A stretch of 43,847 nucleotides of DNA from Tardibacter sp963781025 (GTDB lineage Bacteria; Pseudomonadota; Alphaproteobacteria; Sphingomonadales; Sphingomonadaceae), in NCBI GenBank assembly GCA_963781025.1, contig CAWADU010000002.1, forward strand, positions 1 through 43,847. Reading direction: 5' to 3'. Below the pieces are notes generated by a model. It saw only the letters and a program-made list of their open reading frames with translations, searched no databases and had not been told where the DNA came from. Numbering within the stretch: position 1 is the first letter of the stretch; every line of letters begins with the position of its first letter. Shown here in pieces: positions 16,204 to 23,854 of the stretch. The translations under genes and the position numbers were made by a program.

Positions 16204-18555
16204 TCAGAAGCTATAGAATACGCTCAACCGTGCGGAACGGCCTTCGCCGGGAGTTGCCCAGCCATTGTTGCGGATGGCGGTGAAATACTTCTCGTTCGTG
16301 AAGTTCTGAACGTTGACCTGCGCTGTCAGGCCATTGCCGAACTCATAGGACACAAAGGCCCGATGGATCAGATAATCCTTCGATTTGTAAAGCGGATCGG
16401 CGCCGTTGTTGAGGTAGAAGCTGCCCTGATAGCTAAGGCCATAGCCCAGTTGCAGTCCGAACGGCAGCAGATAGGTCGTCCACAGACTGCCCGAATGCTT
16501 CGGTGTCTGGATGAGCGGATCGCCCTTCTGCACATCGGTGACGCCTGCGGCCTTGTCGCTGTCAGAAATGCTCTGCTTCACCTTGCTGTCGAGATAGGTG
16601 TAATTCGCGAAGATCGCCCAGGCATCGGTAATGTTGCCCGTCGCGCCCAGAGCAATACCGTCGACCCGCGCCTTGCCATCGAGCACCTGCGGATCGGGAA
16701 TGGTGGGATCGTTCGACGGCACCCGGTAATTGGTCCGCTCGTTGCGGAACACCGCTGCCGTCAACTGCAGCTTCGCGTCGAACAGATCGATTTTTGCGCC
16801 AACTTCATAATTGACCGCTTTTTCAGGCGCGACTCCGCAGAAAACGACCAGGCTGGCGCCCGATCCGCTGGTGCATCCGAGCCGCACCGTCGCCAGCGAT
16901 GGCGTTTCCGAATTGGCGTAAGAGACATATAGGCTGGCGTTCGGAACCGGTTTGAACACCAGACCCGCCCGGTAAGAGAAGAGGCTTTCCTTGCTGTGGC
17001 TCAATACGCTGGCGGTAACGCCGCCGCCAGCGGCCGGCGTGGCAATGGTGTCGGCGCGGAAGCTGCCCTTGTTGCGTTCATAGCGAACGCCGCCGTTCAA
17101 TTCGAACTTTTCGGAAAGCTTGATCGTGTCGAACAGATAGGCCGCCTTGTTGCTCACCTCGCCGCTCTGGATGCTCGACGGGATGAAATTGACCGGACCG
17201 GCATAGATCGTATCGGGGTCGGAAATGTTGATCGGCGGCAACGCCGGTGTCGTGCCATCCGGATTGCGCAGCACATTGCCCTGGGTCAGGTCATAATCTT
17301 CCTGGCTCAGCGACATGCCGAACACCAGCGTGTGCTCCAGCCCGCCCGTGTCGACCACGGCCTTCAGGTCGGTCTGGTTGTAGAGAAGCTGGTTTTCCGA
17401 AATGCGTGTCGTGCCGCGCGGGCCCGACGGATAAAAGACGCCGGGCGTATCCATGCCCGCCGGACAGGGCTCATCGGTCGTCGGGGTCGTGCCGTTCGCG
17501 AGGCAGAATGTGCCCTGCGGCGGATTGACGGTGCTGGTTTGGGCAATTCGCTCCCAGCGGCTGAGGTTTCGGATCGAAACCCGGTCGCTGAAATCGTGGG
17601 AGAAAATCATCGTCGCTTGATCGATCTTGCTCTTCTGCTTGTCGATGTTGCGATAGCCGTAATAGCCGTCGTCGTCCGCTCCGGGCAGCAGGCCGCCAAG
17701 GCGCGCATAATAGGGCACGCCGTAAACCGGGACGTTGTCGTCCTCCTGATGCAGATAGGAGAGAGTCAGCCTGGTCGGGCTGTCGATCCCAAGCGTCACC
17801 GAAGGCGCGATGCCCCAACGCTGATATTTTTCGACGTCACGGCCGGGAAAATCATTTTCATGGTACATGGCGTTCAGACGCACCGCGACGAGATCGTTCA
17901 CGCGCAGGTTGCTGTCCACCGCCGCGCGGTAATAATTGTCGGTGCCGATCCCGGCCTCGAGCACGGTCAGGTCGTCGGCCCTTGGCGTCTTCGACACCAG
18001 GTTGATGTTGCCGCCAACCGAGCCGGCACCATTGTAGACCGAGTTAGCGCCGTTAAAGACCTCGATCTGTTGCAGGTTGAATGGATCGGTGCGGCTGTAC
18101 TGCGCGCTGTCGCGGACACCATCGACGGTGATGTCGTTGTCGGCGGTGTAGCCGCGCAGGTTGATCTTGTCGCCATAGCCGCCGCCGCCTTCACCGGCGC
18201 CAAAGGTGATGCCGGGAATCGTGCTCAGCGTATCGCGCAACGTCAGCAGGTTCTGTTGGCGAATCGTCTGGGCCGACATGACCGTGACGGTCTGCGGGGT
18301 GTCGAGTAGCGGACGGGTGTATTTTGGTGATTCCACCTTTTCCACCTTTGCGCGGTCGTCGATCGCGGTATCGGTCACAACGACGCCCTTCAGCCGGGCA
18401 GCCTTGCTTTCATCGGCCTGTCCGGCAGCCGGCCCTTTGCCTGCCTCCTGGGAGTGGGCCGTGTATGGCACCATCGCCGAAGCGACGAAGCCGACGCAGC
18501 CGAGCGCCAGGAAAGAGGTTGCAGAGATACGGGTATTGCGGTCGATTTTGGCCAT
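16204..18555 (-). CDS. TonB-dependent siderophore receptor (catecholate type)
   Basis: This 783-residue outer membrane receptor has a signal peptide to about residue 35 (ending AHSQ), a plug domain with the TonB-dependent pattern (LLDTPQTVTVMSAQTI, LRGYTADNDITVDGVRD, IEVFNGANSVYNGAGSVGGNINLV), and a long beta-barrel ending SVFYSF with a terminal Phe. The overall pattern is that of the Fiu/PiuA group of ferric siderophore receptors. The neighbours tonB and piuC and two Fur-like boxes upstream support iron uptake. The ATG follows a strong AGGGGG site. The exact siderophore cannot be told from sequence. Confidence 0.93.
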   Translation of the reverse strand: MAKIDRNTRISATSFLALGCVGFVASAMVPYTAHSQEAGKGPAAGQADESKAARLKGVVVTDTAIDDRAKVEKVESPKYTRPLLDTPQTVTVMSAQTIRQQNLLTLRDTLSTIPGITFGAGEGGGGYGDKINLRGYTADNDITVDGVRDSAQYSRTDPFNLQQIEVFNGANSVYNGAGSVGGNINLVSKTPRADDLTVLEAGIGTDNYYRAAVDSNLRVNDLVAVRLNAMYHENDFPGRDVEKYQRWGIAPSVTLGIDSPTRLTLSYLHQEDDNVPVYGVPYYARLGGLLPGADDDGYYGYRNIDKQKSKIDQATMIFSHDFSDRVSIRNLSRWERIAQTSTVNPPQGTFCLANGTTPTTDEPCPAGMDTPGVFYPSGPRGTTRISENQLLYNQTDLKAVVDTGGLEHTLVFGMSLSQEDYDLTQGNVLRNPDGTTPALPPINISDPDTIYAGPVNFIPSSIQSGEVSNKAAYLFDTIKLSEKFELNGGVRYERNKGSFRADTIATPAAGGGVTASVLSHSKESLFSYRAGLVFKPVPNASLYVSYANSETPSLATVRLGCTSGSGASLVVFCGVAPEKAVNYEVGAKIDLFDAKLQLTAAVFRNERTNYRVPSNDPTIPDPQVLDGKARVDGIALGATGNITDAWAIFANYTYLDSKVKQSISDSDKAAGVTDVQKGDPLIQTPKHSGSLWTTYLLPFGLQLGYGLSYQGSFYLNNGADPLYKSKDYLIHRAFVSYEFGNGLTAQVNVQNFTNEKYFTAIRNNGWATPGEGRSARLSVFYSF

Positions 18556-18613
18556 GACGCCCCCTTTTTCGAATGGTTGCGGCAGCTGGACGGCGCCGCG
18601 TTGAGTCGCTATT

Positions 18614-18648
18614 GCAAGTCGTTCTCACTATTGTCAAGAATGACTCGC
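18614..18648 (-). promoter_or_regulatory. Two inverted Fur-like boxes upstream of the receptor
   Basis: GCAAGTCGTTCTCAC (18614-18628, plus) and GCGAGTCATTCTTGA (18648-18634, minus) form an imperfect inverted pair 59-93 bases before the receptor start. They match the motif found before the PepSY unit and bfd. Fur binding is inferred. Confidence 0.65.
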
Positions 18649-18691
18649 AATTAGTCAGGCGTGGTGGAGCGAAAGTCGGCAAAGGGGAAAG

Positions 18692-19162
18692 CTAGCGGCG
18701 TGCCCGGAAAAAATCGCGCAGCAGCGCAGCCGCCTCGGCTTCGGCTATCCCGGAATAGATTTCGGGGACGTGATGGCAGGTCGGCTGGGCGAACACCCGC
18801 GCCCCCTGTTCCACGCCCCCGCCCTTGGGGTCGGGCGCCCCATAATAGAGGCGGCGAATGCGCGCGAAGGAAATCGCGGCGGCGCACATCGGGCACGGCT
18901 CCAGCGTCACATGCAGGTCGCAGCCGGTCAGCCTTTCCGAACCAAGGCGTGAGCAAGCCTGCCGGATAGCCAGCATTTCAGCGTGCGCTGTCGGATCGCG
19001 GTCTATAATCGTGCGGTTTCCCGCGATCGCCAGCACCGCACCGTCCGGTCCCGTCACGACCGCGCCGATCGGCACTTCGCCCAGCACCTCTGCATCGCGG
19101 GCCGCCTGCAGCGCCAGCGCCATCGCTTCAGATTCGGGAAAAGCTTTTATCATCGCGGCCAT
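18692..19162 (-). CDS. tadA: tRNA adenosine(34) deaminase
   Basis: This 156-residue zinc deaminase converts A34 to inosine in tRNA-Arg(ACG). The zinc and catalytic residues are in HAEMLAIRQA (about residues 59-68) and PCPMCAAAI (about 89-97). Length is normal for TadA. The start could also be the ATG at 19153. It lies downstream of, and separate from, the small repeat protein on the same strand. Confidence 0.94.
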   Translation of the reverse strand: MAAMIKAFPESEAMALALQAARDAEVLGEVPIGAVVTGPDGAVLAIAGNRTIIDRDPTAHAEMLAIRQACSRLGSERLTGCDLHVTLEPCPMCAAAISFARIRRLYYGAPDPKGGGVEQGARVFAQPTCHHVPEIYSGIAEAEAAALLRDFFRARR

Positions 19163-19184
19163 GTAGCGCGAATTGGCCCTAAGC

Positions 19185-19213
19185 GAAAAGAACCCGGCGT
19201 TGGAAACACCGGG
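19185..19213 (-). terminator. Terminator of the small VDV-repeat gene
   Basis: CCCGG-GTT/AAC-CCGGG arms with one mismatch (19193-19213) are followed on the minus strand by TTCTTTTCG. It lies 28 bases after the stop at 19241. Confidence 0.65.
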
Positions 19214-19240
19214 CTCTCCGCAATCCGATTGGCGCGGACC

Positions 19241-19528
19241 TTATTGTTTTTCGTTCGTCTTCTTCACGTCGACGGTCGGAATGGGAACATTTTCCTTCTT
19301 GGTCTCGACGTCGACCTTCGGCACGTCGACCGTCGCATTCGTCGTACCTACGTCCACCTTGGCGGTATTGACATCGAAACGCGGCATCTGGCCGCCTTCC
19401 GTCTTCACCTTGGGCAACATGGCTTCCCTGGTCTGGTTGATATCGATGAATCCGAAAGCGAACGCGCCGATAATCACGAGTATTGCTATCACAGCGACAA
19501 TCAGAACAGTTCGTGCGCCACTGGACAT
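19241..19528 (-). CDS. Small membrane-anchored protein with VDV repeats
   Basis: This 95-residue protein has a short polar N-terminus, one strongly hydrophobic helix (VLIVAVIAILVIIGAFAFGF, about residues 8-27) and a charged tail that would lie in the periplasm. The tail contains five [FV]DV triplets spaced 3 to 14 residues apart, separated by Lys, Thr and Pro. I do not recognise a named family. A ribosome-binding GGGAGAGAG stretch lies just before the ATG at 19528, and a terminator follows. The function is unknown. Confidence 0.75.
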   Translation of the reverse strand: MSSGARTVLIVAVIAILVIIGAFAFGFIDINQTREAMLPKVKTEGGQMPRFDVNTAKVDVGTTNATVDVPKVDVETKKENVPIPTVDVKKTNEKQ

Positions 19529-19594
19529 AGCTCTCTCTCCCTAATTGTTCGGAAAGTGTAACGGTTGATCCATTGCTTGGTTGCATTTGGCGTT

Positions 19595-20191
19595 TCAGAC
19601 CCCGTCCCGCAGCCGGGCGGCGAGGGAAAGCTCGTTGGTCCGCCGCACTTCGGCATTCATGTGGCGGGATAGCAAACGAAGCGCGAATCGCCCGCCCTCC
19701 TGCGTTGCGGCGGCGACGCAATCCGCTGGAATCCAGAGCTTATAGTCGCGCATATGGGCGTCGGCGGCGGTGAAGAGCACACACATGTCGGTCGCCATGT
19801 CCGTCAGGATCAGGCGGCTGACGCCCTGCCGGGGCAGCAGTGCCTGAAGGTTTGTCGCATAGAAGCCCGAATGAAGCGACTTGATAACGAACATATCGGC
19901 CTTGCGCGGCCGGAGCAGGCGGACCAGTTCAGCGCTCGCCGGTCCGGATCTTTCACACAATGCGATCAGGCGCGAACGTTCGGACACCCAGCGTCAGAAA
20001 TTGTCGTTGGCGTAGATGACGGGCAGACCCGCCCGGCTGGCGGCGGTCCTCAGCCGGCGGATGCGCCGCGCCGCGGCCTTGGCAGGCTCGGTTACGGCGT
20101 CGGCATGGCTGAACGCCATGTCGCTGATCATGTCGATAATGACCAGCGCCGCGCCCCGCGCTCGGGTCGCTCTCCGGCGGCTTCGTTCCAT
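19595..20191 (-). pseudogene. Isochorismatase-like cysteine hydrolase, interrupted by an in-frame TGA
   Basis: The frame from 20191 to 19595 would encode about 198 residues of an isochorismatase-fold hydrolase, the fold of nicotinamidases and ureidoacrylate-type hydrolases. The catalytic Asp is in VIIDMISDM, the Lys in MFVIK and the nucleophilic Cys in TDMCVLFTA. A TGA at 19994-19996 directly follows ANDNF, where the family has NDNFGRW, so a single GGA to TGA change splits it. As read, the N-terminal piece is 65 residues and carries only the Asp; a second piece could begin at GTG 19987. The substrate is unknown. It lies 41 bases downstream of typA. Confidence 0.8.
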
Positions 20192-20232
20192 GCCGGTCCA
20201 ACGCGCGAGACGGCGCGTTGGATGCCGGGAGG

Positions 20233-22047
20233 TTAGGCGGCCGCCTTCCGTGACGCCCGCTTCCGCTCATGCGGATCGAGGTGCGCCTTGCGGATGCGGA
20301 TCGACTTGGGCGTCACCTCCACCAGCTCGTCGTCGTCGATATAGGCGATGGCCTGTTCCAGTGTCAGCCGCTTGGGCGGGGTCAGCCGCAGTGCATCGTC
20401 CTTGCCGCTCGCGCGGAAGTTGGTGAGCTGCTTGGATTTCAGCGGGTTCACCTCAAGATCGTCGGACTTGGCGTTCTCGCCGATCACCATGCCTTCATAG
20501 ACCGGCTCGCCGGGCGACACCATCAGCACGCCGCGCTCTTCCAGGTAGCCAAGCGCATAGCCGACGGCTTCACCGGTCGAGTTGGAGATGAGGACGCCAT
20601 TGGGGCGCCCCGCGATCTGGCCCTTGTAGGGACCGTATTTCTCGAAAACGCGGTTCATGATGCCCGTGCCGCGCGTGTCGGACAGAAACTCACCGTGATA
20701 GCCGATGAGCCCGCGCGACGGGGCGGAGAAGGTGATGCGCGTCTTGCCGCCGCCAGACGGCCGCATGTCGGTAAGTTCCGCCTTCCGCAGCGCCATCTTT
20801 TCGACCACGGTGCCCGAATGCTCCTCGTCGACGTCGATGACGACGGTTTCATAAGGCTCGGCGCGCCCGCCATCGACTTCGCGGAAGATCACCTTCGGAC
20901 GGCTGATCGACAGCTCGAAGCCTTCGCGGCGCATCGTCTCGATAAGAACGCCGAGCTGAAGTTCGCCGCGTCCCGCGACTTCAAAGCTGTCCTTGTCGTC
21001 GCTTTCGGTGACACGGATGGCGACGTTCGATTCGGCCTCGCGGAACAGCCGGTCGCGGATCATCCGGCTCGTAACCTTCGACCCCTCACGGCCCGCAAAG
21101 GGCGAATCATTGACGGCGAAGCGCATTGACAGCGTCGGCGGATCGATCGGCTGGGCGGCGAGCGGTTCGCTGACGCTGACGTCTGCAATGGTGTTCGCAA
21201 CCGTCGCATCGGTCATGCCGGCCAGGCTGATGATGTCGCCCGCCTTCGCTTCCTCGACCGGAACGCGCTCCAGCCCGCGGAAAGCCATGATCTTGGTCGC
21301 GCGGCCGGTTTCAACGACATTGCCCGCGCTGTCCAGCGCATGGATCGGCATGTTGATCTTCACCGTGCCGCTATCGATGCGGCCGGTCAGGATGCGGCCG
21401 ACGAAATTGTCGCGGTCGAGCAGCGTCACCAGGAACTTGAACGGCGCATCGACATCCACCTTGGGCGGCGGCACATGGCTGACGATGGTTTCGAACATCG
21501 GCGTCAGCGTGCCCTCGCGGATCGACGCGTCGAGACCGGCATAGCCGTTGCGGCCCGATGCGTAGAGCACGGGAAAGTCGAGCTGCTCGTCGTTCGCGTC
21601 GAGACTGACGAACAGGTCGAACACCTCGTCGAGCACTTCCTGCGTCCGCTCGTCCGGCCGGTCGACCTTGTTGACGACGACGATGGGGCGAAGGCCCAGC
21701 GCCAGCGCCTTGCCGGTGACAAACTTGGTCTGCGGCATCGCGCCTTCAGACGCGTCGACCAGCAGGATCACGCCGTCCACCATCGACAGGATGCGTTCCA
21801 CCTCGCCGCCGAAATCGGCGTGGCCGGGCGTGTCGACGATGTTGATGCGCGTGCCCTGCCATTCGATCGAGGTGCACTTCGCCAGGATCGTGATGCCGCG
21901 CTCTTTTTCGAGGTCGTTCGAATCCATGGCGCGCTCTTCCACGCGCTGGTTGTCGCGGAAGGTGCCGGACTGGCGGAAAAGCTGGTCCACCAGGGTGGTC
22001 TTGCCATGATCGACGTGCGCGATGATGGCGATGTTGCGAAGTGACAT
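20233..22047 (-). CDS. typA: Ribosome-associated translational GTPase TypA/BipA
   Basis: This 604-residue translation-factor GTPase has all G motifs: GHVDHGKT (G1, about residues 11-18), the DTPGHADF G3 and NKVD G4. EF-G-like domains II, III and V follow, then the BipA-specific C-terminal domain with basic residues (ERKRASRKAA). It helps 50S assembly and stress adaptation, including growth in the cold. Length is typical of the family (about 605). It is the first gene upstream of the broken hydrolase on this strand. Confidence 0.97.
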   Translation of the reverse strand: MSLRNIAIIAHVDHGKTTLVDQLFRQSGTFRDNQRVEERAMDSNDLEKERGITILAKCTSIEWQGTRINIVDTPGHADFGGEVERILSMVDGVILLVDASEGAMPQTKFVTGKALALGLRPIVVVNKVDRPDERTQEVLDEVFDLFVSLDANDEQLDFPVLYASGRNGYAGLDASIREGTLTPMFETIVSHVPPPKVDVDAPFKFLVTLLDRDNFVGRILTGRIDSGTVKINMPIHALDSAGNVVETGRATKIMAFRGLERVPVEEAKAGDIISLAGMTDATVANTIADVSVSEPLAAQPIDPPTLSMRFAVNDSPFAGREGSKVTSRMIRDRLFREAESNVAIRVTESDDKDSFEVAGRGELQLGVLIETMRREGFELSISRPKVIFREVDGGRAEPYETVVIDVDEEHSGTVVEKMALRKAELTDMRPSGGGKTRITFSAPSRGLIGYHGEFLSDTRGTGIMNRVFEKYGPYKGQIAGRPNGVLISNSTGEAVGYALGYLEERGVLMVSPGEPVYEGMVIGENAKSDDLEVNPLKSKQLTNFRASGKDDALRLTPPKRLTLEQAIAYIDDDELVEVTPKSIRIRKAHLDPHERKRASRKAAA

Positions 22048-22290
22048 CGCTTAATTCTCTCAAATATGAACCGGAAATTTTGCGGGCCCATACCACTCCT
22101 GCCGCAATGCAACAAGAGGCAAGCGGTTTTTATCGGACCAGCCCACGGGCATCATTCGGCGGCAGCAACAGCGCGGCCACCGCCTTGCATGCCTTCCGTT
22201 ATTGAGCACAACCCAGGGGTTCATGCCGAAGCCGGAAGAGGCAGAGTGCAATCGGAATGGAGCCAGCCGAAGCTGCCCTGGCGCGTCCGC
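22048..22290. other. Intergenic region between bfr and typA
   Basis: This 243-base stretch should hold the typA promoter near 22050-22130, where the base composition is lower in GC, and the 3' end of the bfr transcript. A CCGCC/GGCGG hairpin overlaps the bfr stop but has no T-run. No gene, RNA or repeat was recognised. Confidence 0.5.
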
Positions 22291-22770
22291 CTACGCTTCG
22301 GCGGGCTGGGACTGAAGCTGGATGTAATTCTGGATGCCCATCTGCTCGATCATGTCGAACTGGGTTTCCAGTTCATCGACATGGCCCTCCTCGCTTGAAA
22401 GAATTTCGGCGAACAGGTCGCGACTGACGAAATCGCGTATTTTTTCCGAATGGGCGATCGCCTCTTTCAGCACCGGCAGCGCTTCCATTTCCAGGTCGAG
22501 ATCAGCCTTCAGCACCTCTTCGACCGTTTCGCCGATCCGCAGCCGGCCAAGCGCCTGAAAGTTAGGCAGCCCGTCGAGGAACAGGATGCGCTCCGCCACC
22601 TTGTCGGCGTGCTTCATCTCGTCGATGGATTCGCCATATTCGAATTTGGCGAGCCGTTTGACGCCCCAATGGTCGAGCATCCGGTAATGGAGGAAATACT
22701 GGTTGATCGCCGTCAGCTCGTTCTTGAGCACGGCGTTCAAAAATTCGATGACCTTGGGGTCGCCCTTCAT
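22291..22770 (-). CDS. bfr: Bacterioferritin
   Basis: This 159-residue ferritin-family protein stores iron as ferric mineral in a 24-subunit shell. The ferroxidase residues are visible: the first Glu in NELTAINQYF, and Glu/His in the ESIDEMKHADK segment, whose Met matches the haem-binding Met52 of E. coli Bfr. The ATG at 22770 (MKGDPKVIEFLN) is the standard family start; the longer frame to 22824 is not supported. bfd lies upstream on the same strand but is separated by a terminator, so the two are probably controlled separately. Confidence 0.96.
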   Translation of the reverse strand: MKGDPKVIEFLNAVLKNELTAINQYFLHYRMLDHWGVKRLAKFEYGESIDEMKHADKVAERILFLDGLPNFQALGRLRIGETVEEVLKADLDLEMEALPVLKEAIAHSEKIRDFVSRDLFAEILSSEEGHVDELETQFDMIEQMGIQNYIQLQSQPAEA

Positions 22771-22835
22771 TGTTTCGGCCTCCGCTTGCGAGGCGACAAT
22801 GAACCAGGCTGTTGACGGGGTCAATCAGGACACCG

Positions 22836-22860
22836 GAAAATCGGCTGATTTCAGCCGATT
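22836..22860 (-). terminator. Terminator between bfd and bfr
   Basis: A perfect inverted repeat, AATCGGCTGA-TT-TCAGCCGATT (22839-22860), is followed on the minus strand by TTCC, giving a TTTT run. It lies 22 bases after the bfd stop and uncouples it from bfr. Confidence 0.75.
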
Positions 22861-22881
22861 GCCGATGCAGCCCAATCAAAA

Positions 22882-23055
22882 CTAGTTTGAGGAAACCCGT
22901 TCGGAAGCGATGATTTCCCGAGCGAAGGGAAAGCACTGCCCGCACTGCGCGCGACGCCCAACCTGCGCATAGGCCGAAGATGGGCAGGATGCCCCGGCCC
23001 GCACCGCGGCGCGGACGTCCTTTTCGCGGATCGCATTACAGATGCAGACGACCAT
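22882..23055 (-). CDS. bfd: Bacterioferritin-associated ferredoxin
   Basis: This 57-residue [2Fe-2S] protein has four Cys in the Bfd pattern: C-x-C near the N-terminus (VCICNA) and C-x2-C near residue 40 (QCGQCF). Bfd delivers electrons to bacterioferritin so that stored iron is released when iron is scarce. The ATG at 23055 gives the standard start. A Fur-like box 41 bases upstream fits induction by iron limitation, as known for bfd in Pseudomonas; the binding itself is inferred. Confidence 0.92.
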   Translation of the reverse strand: MVVCICNAIREKDVRAAVRAGASCPSSAYAQVGRRAQCGQCFPFAREIIASERVSSN

Positions 23056-23095
23056 ATAGTCCCTCCGAATCACATGAAGGAACTGTAATCGATAT

Positions 23096-23110
23096 GCGAC
23101 TTGTTCTCAA
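23096..23110 (+). promoter_or_regulatory. Fur-like box upstream of bfd
   Basis: GCGACTTGTTCTCAA matches the motif at the PepSY unit and receptor (compare GCGAGCCATTCTCAA). It lies between the yciI stop and the bfd ATG. Assignment to Fur is inferred. Confidence 0.55.
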
Positions 23111-23116
23111 TAGCGT

Positions 23117-23398
23117 TTAAGCAGGCAACGCCTTGCGCCATTGCTTGACGGCAACCGCCTGAAAAAGACCGGCCTTGTTATAGGGATCGGCATCGGCAAA
23201 GGCCCGCGCCGCCGCCAGATCGGGGAATTCGGCGATAATCATCGAGCCTTGGGGAACACCAGCTTCGTCCACATAGGGGCCAGCCGCCGTCAATCGGTCG
23301 CCAAGGCCGGCGAGATACGCGAGATGCTCCGGACGCGTCGCCGTGCGCAGTTCAAGCGAAGCGGGTTTGTCGGTGCAGTTGATTACGAAAAGTGCCAT
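23117..23398 (-). CDS. YciI-like protein
   Basis: This 93-residue protein of the YciI/dimeric alpha-beta barrel superfamily shows the pattern RPEHLAYL near residue 27, with the conserved His, and GSMIIAEFPDLAAARAFADADPY in the second half, with the conserved DPY. The family is poorly characterised; the fold is ferredoxin-like. The ATG at 23398 is chosen because MALFVINC is the usual start; the upstream extension to 23641 is the antisense of rpmB and not credible. It diverges from rpmB. Confidence 0.88.
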   Translation of the reverse strand: MALFVINCTDKPASLELRTATRPEHLAYLAGLGDRLTAAGPYVDEAGVPQGSMIIAEFPDLAAARAFADADPYNKAGLFQAVAVKQWRKALPA

Positions 23399-23514
23399 GA
23401 AGGGCCTTTCTGGCTCCAGAAGCTTGACGGATGACCGGCGCTCGCTTATGCGCGCCCTCTTTCCGGAAACAAGCCGGAATTCGGAATTTTGGCCGCTAAC
23501 AGGATATTTTGACG

Positions 23515-23805
23515 ATGTCGCGTATCTGCGAATTGACCGGCAAGGGCCGTCAGGTGGGTCACAACGTGTCCCACGCCAATAACAAGACCAAGCGGACCTT
23601 TCTGCCGAACCTGCAGAATGTGACGCTGATGTCGGACGCACTGGGCCGTTCGATCCGCCTGCGCGTGTCGACCAACGGATTGCGTTCGGTCGAACATGTC
23701 GGCGGCCTCGACAACTGGCTGCTCAAGACCGCCGAAGCAAAGCTCTCGCTTCGTGCGCGCCGCTTGAAGCGCGAGCTTGCGAAAAAGGCTCAGCCCGCCG
23801 CCTGA
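23515..23805 (+). CDS. rpmB: 50S ribosomal protein L28
   Basis: This 96-residue ribosomal protein begins with the family signature MSRICELTGKG and contains NNKTKRTFLPNLQ, a basic body and a C-terminal basic helix. The ATG at 23515 is preferred over the TTG at 23509. It is a component of the large subunit near the E site. It is transcribed alone, divergent to yciI, and ends at a GC-rich hairpin. Confidence 0.97.
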   Translation: MSRICELTGKGRQVGHNVSHANNKTKRTFLPNLQNVTLMSDALGRSIRLRVSTNGLRSVEHVGGLDNWLLKTAEAKLSLRARRLKRELAKKAQPAA

Positions 23806-23829
23806 ACAGGCAGCGCGGACTGACCGATG

Positions 23830-23854
23830 CGGCCGGCCTTCGCGCCGGCCGTTG
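23830..23854. terminator. Hairpin between convergent rpmB and the esterase-like gene
   Basis: CGGCCGGC and GCCGGCCG arms around a CTTCGC loop (23830-23851) are followed on the plus strand by TTGTCATTT. The T-run is weak, but the position between two converging genes suits a shared terminator. Confidence 0.6.
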
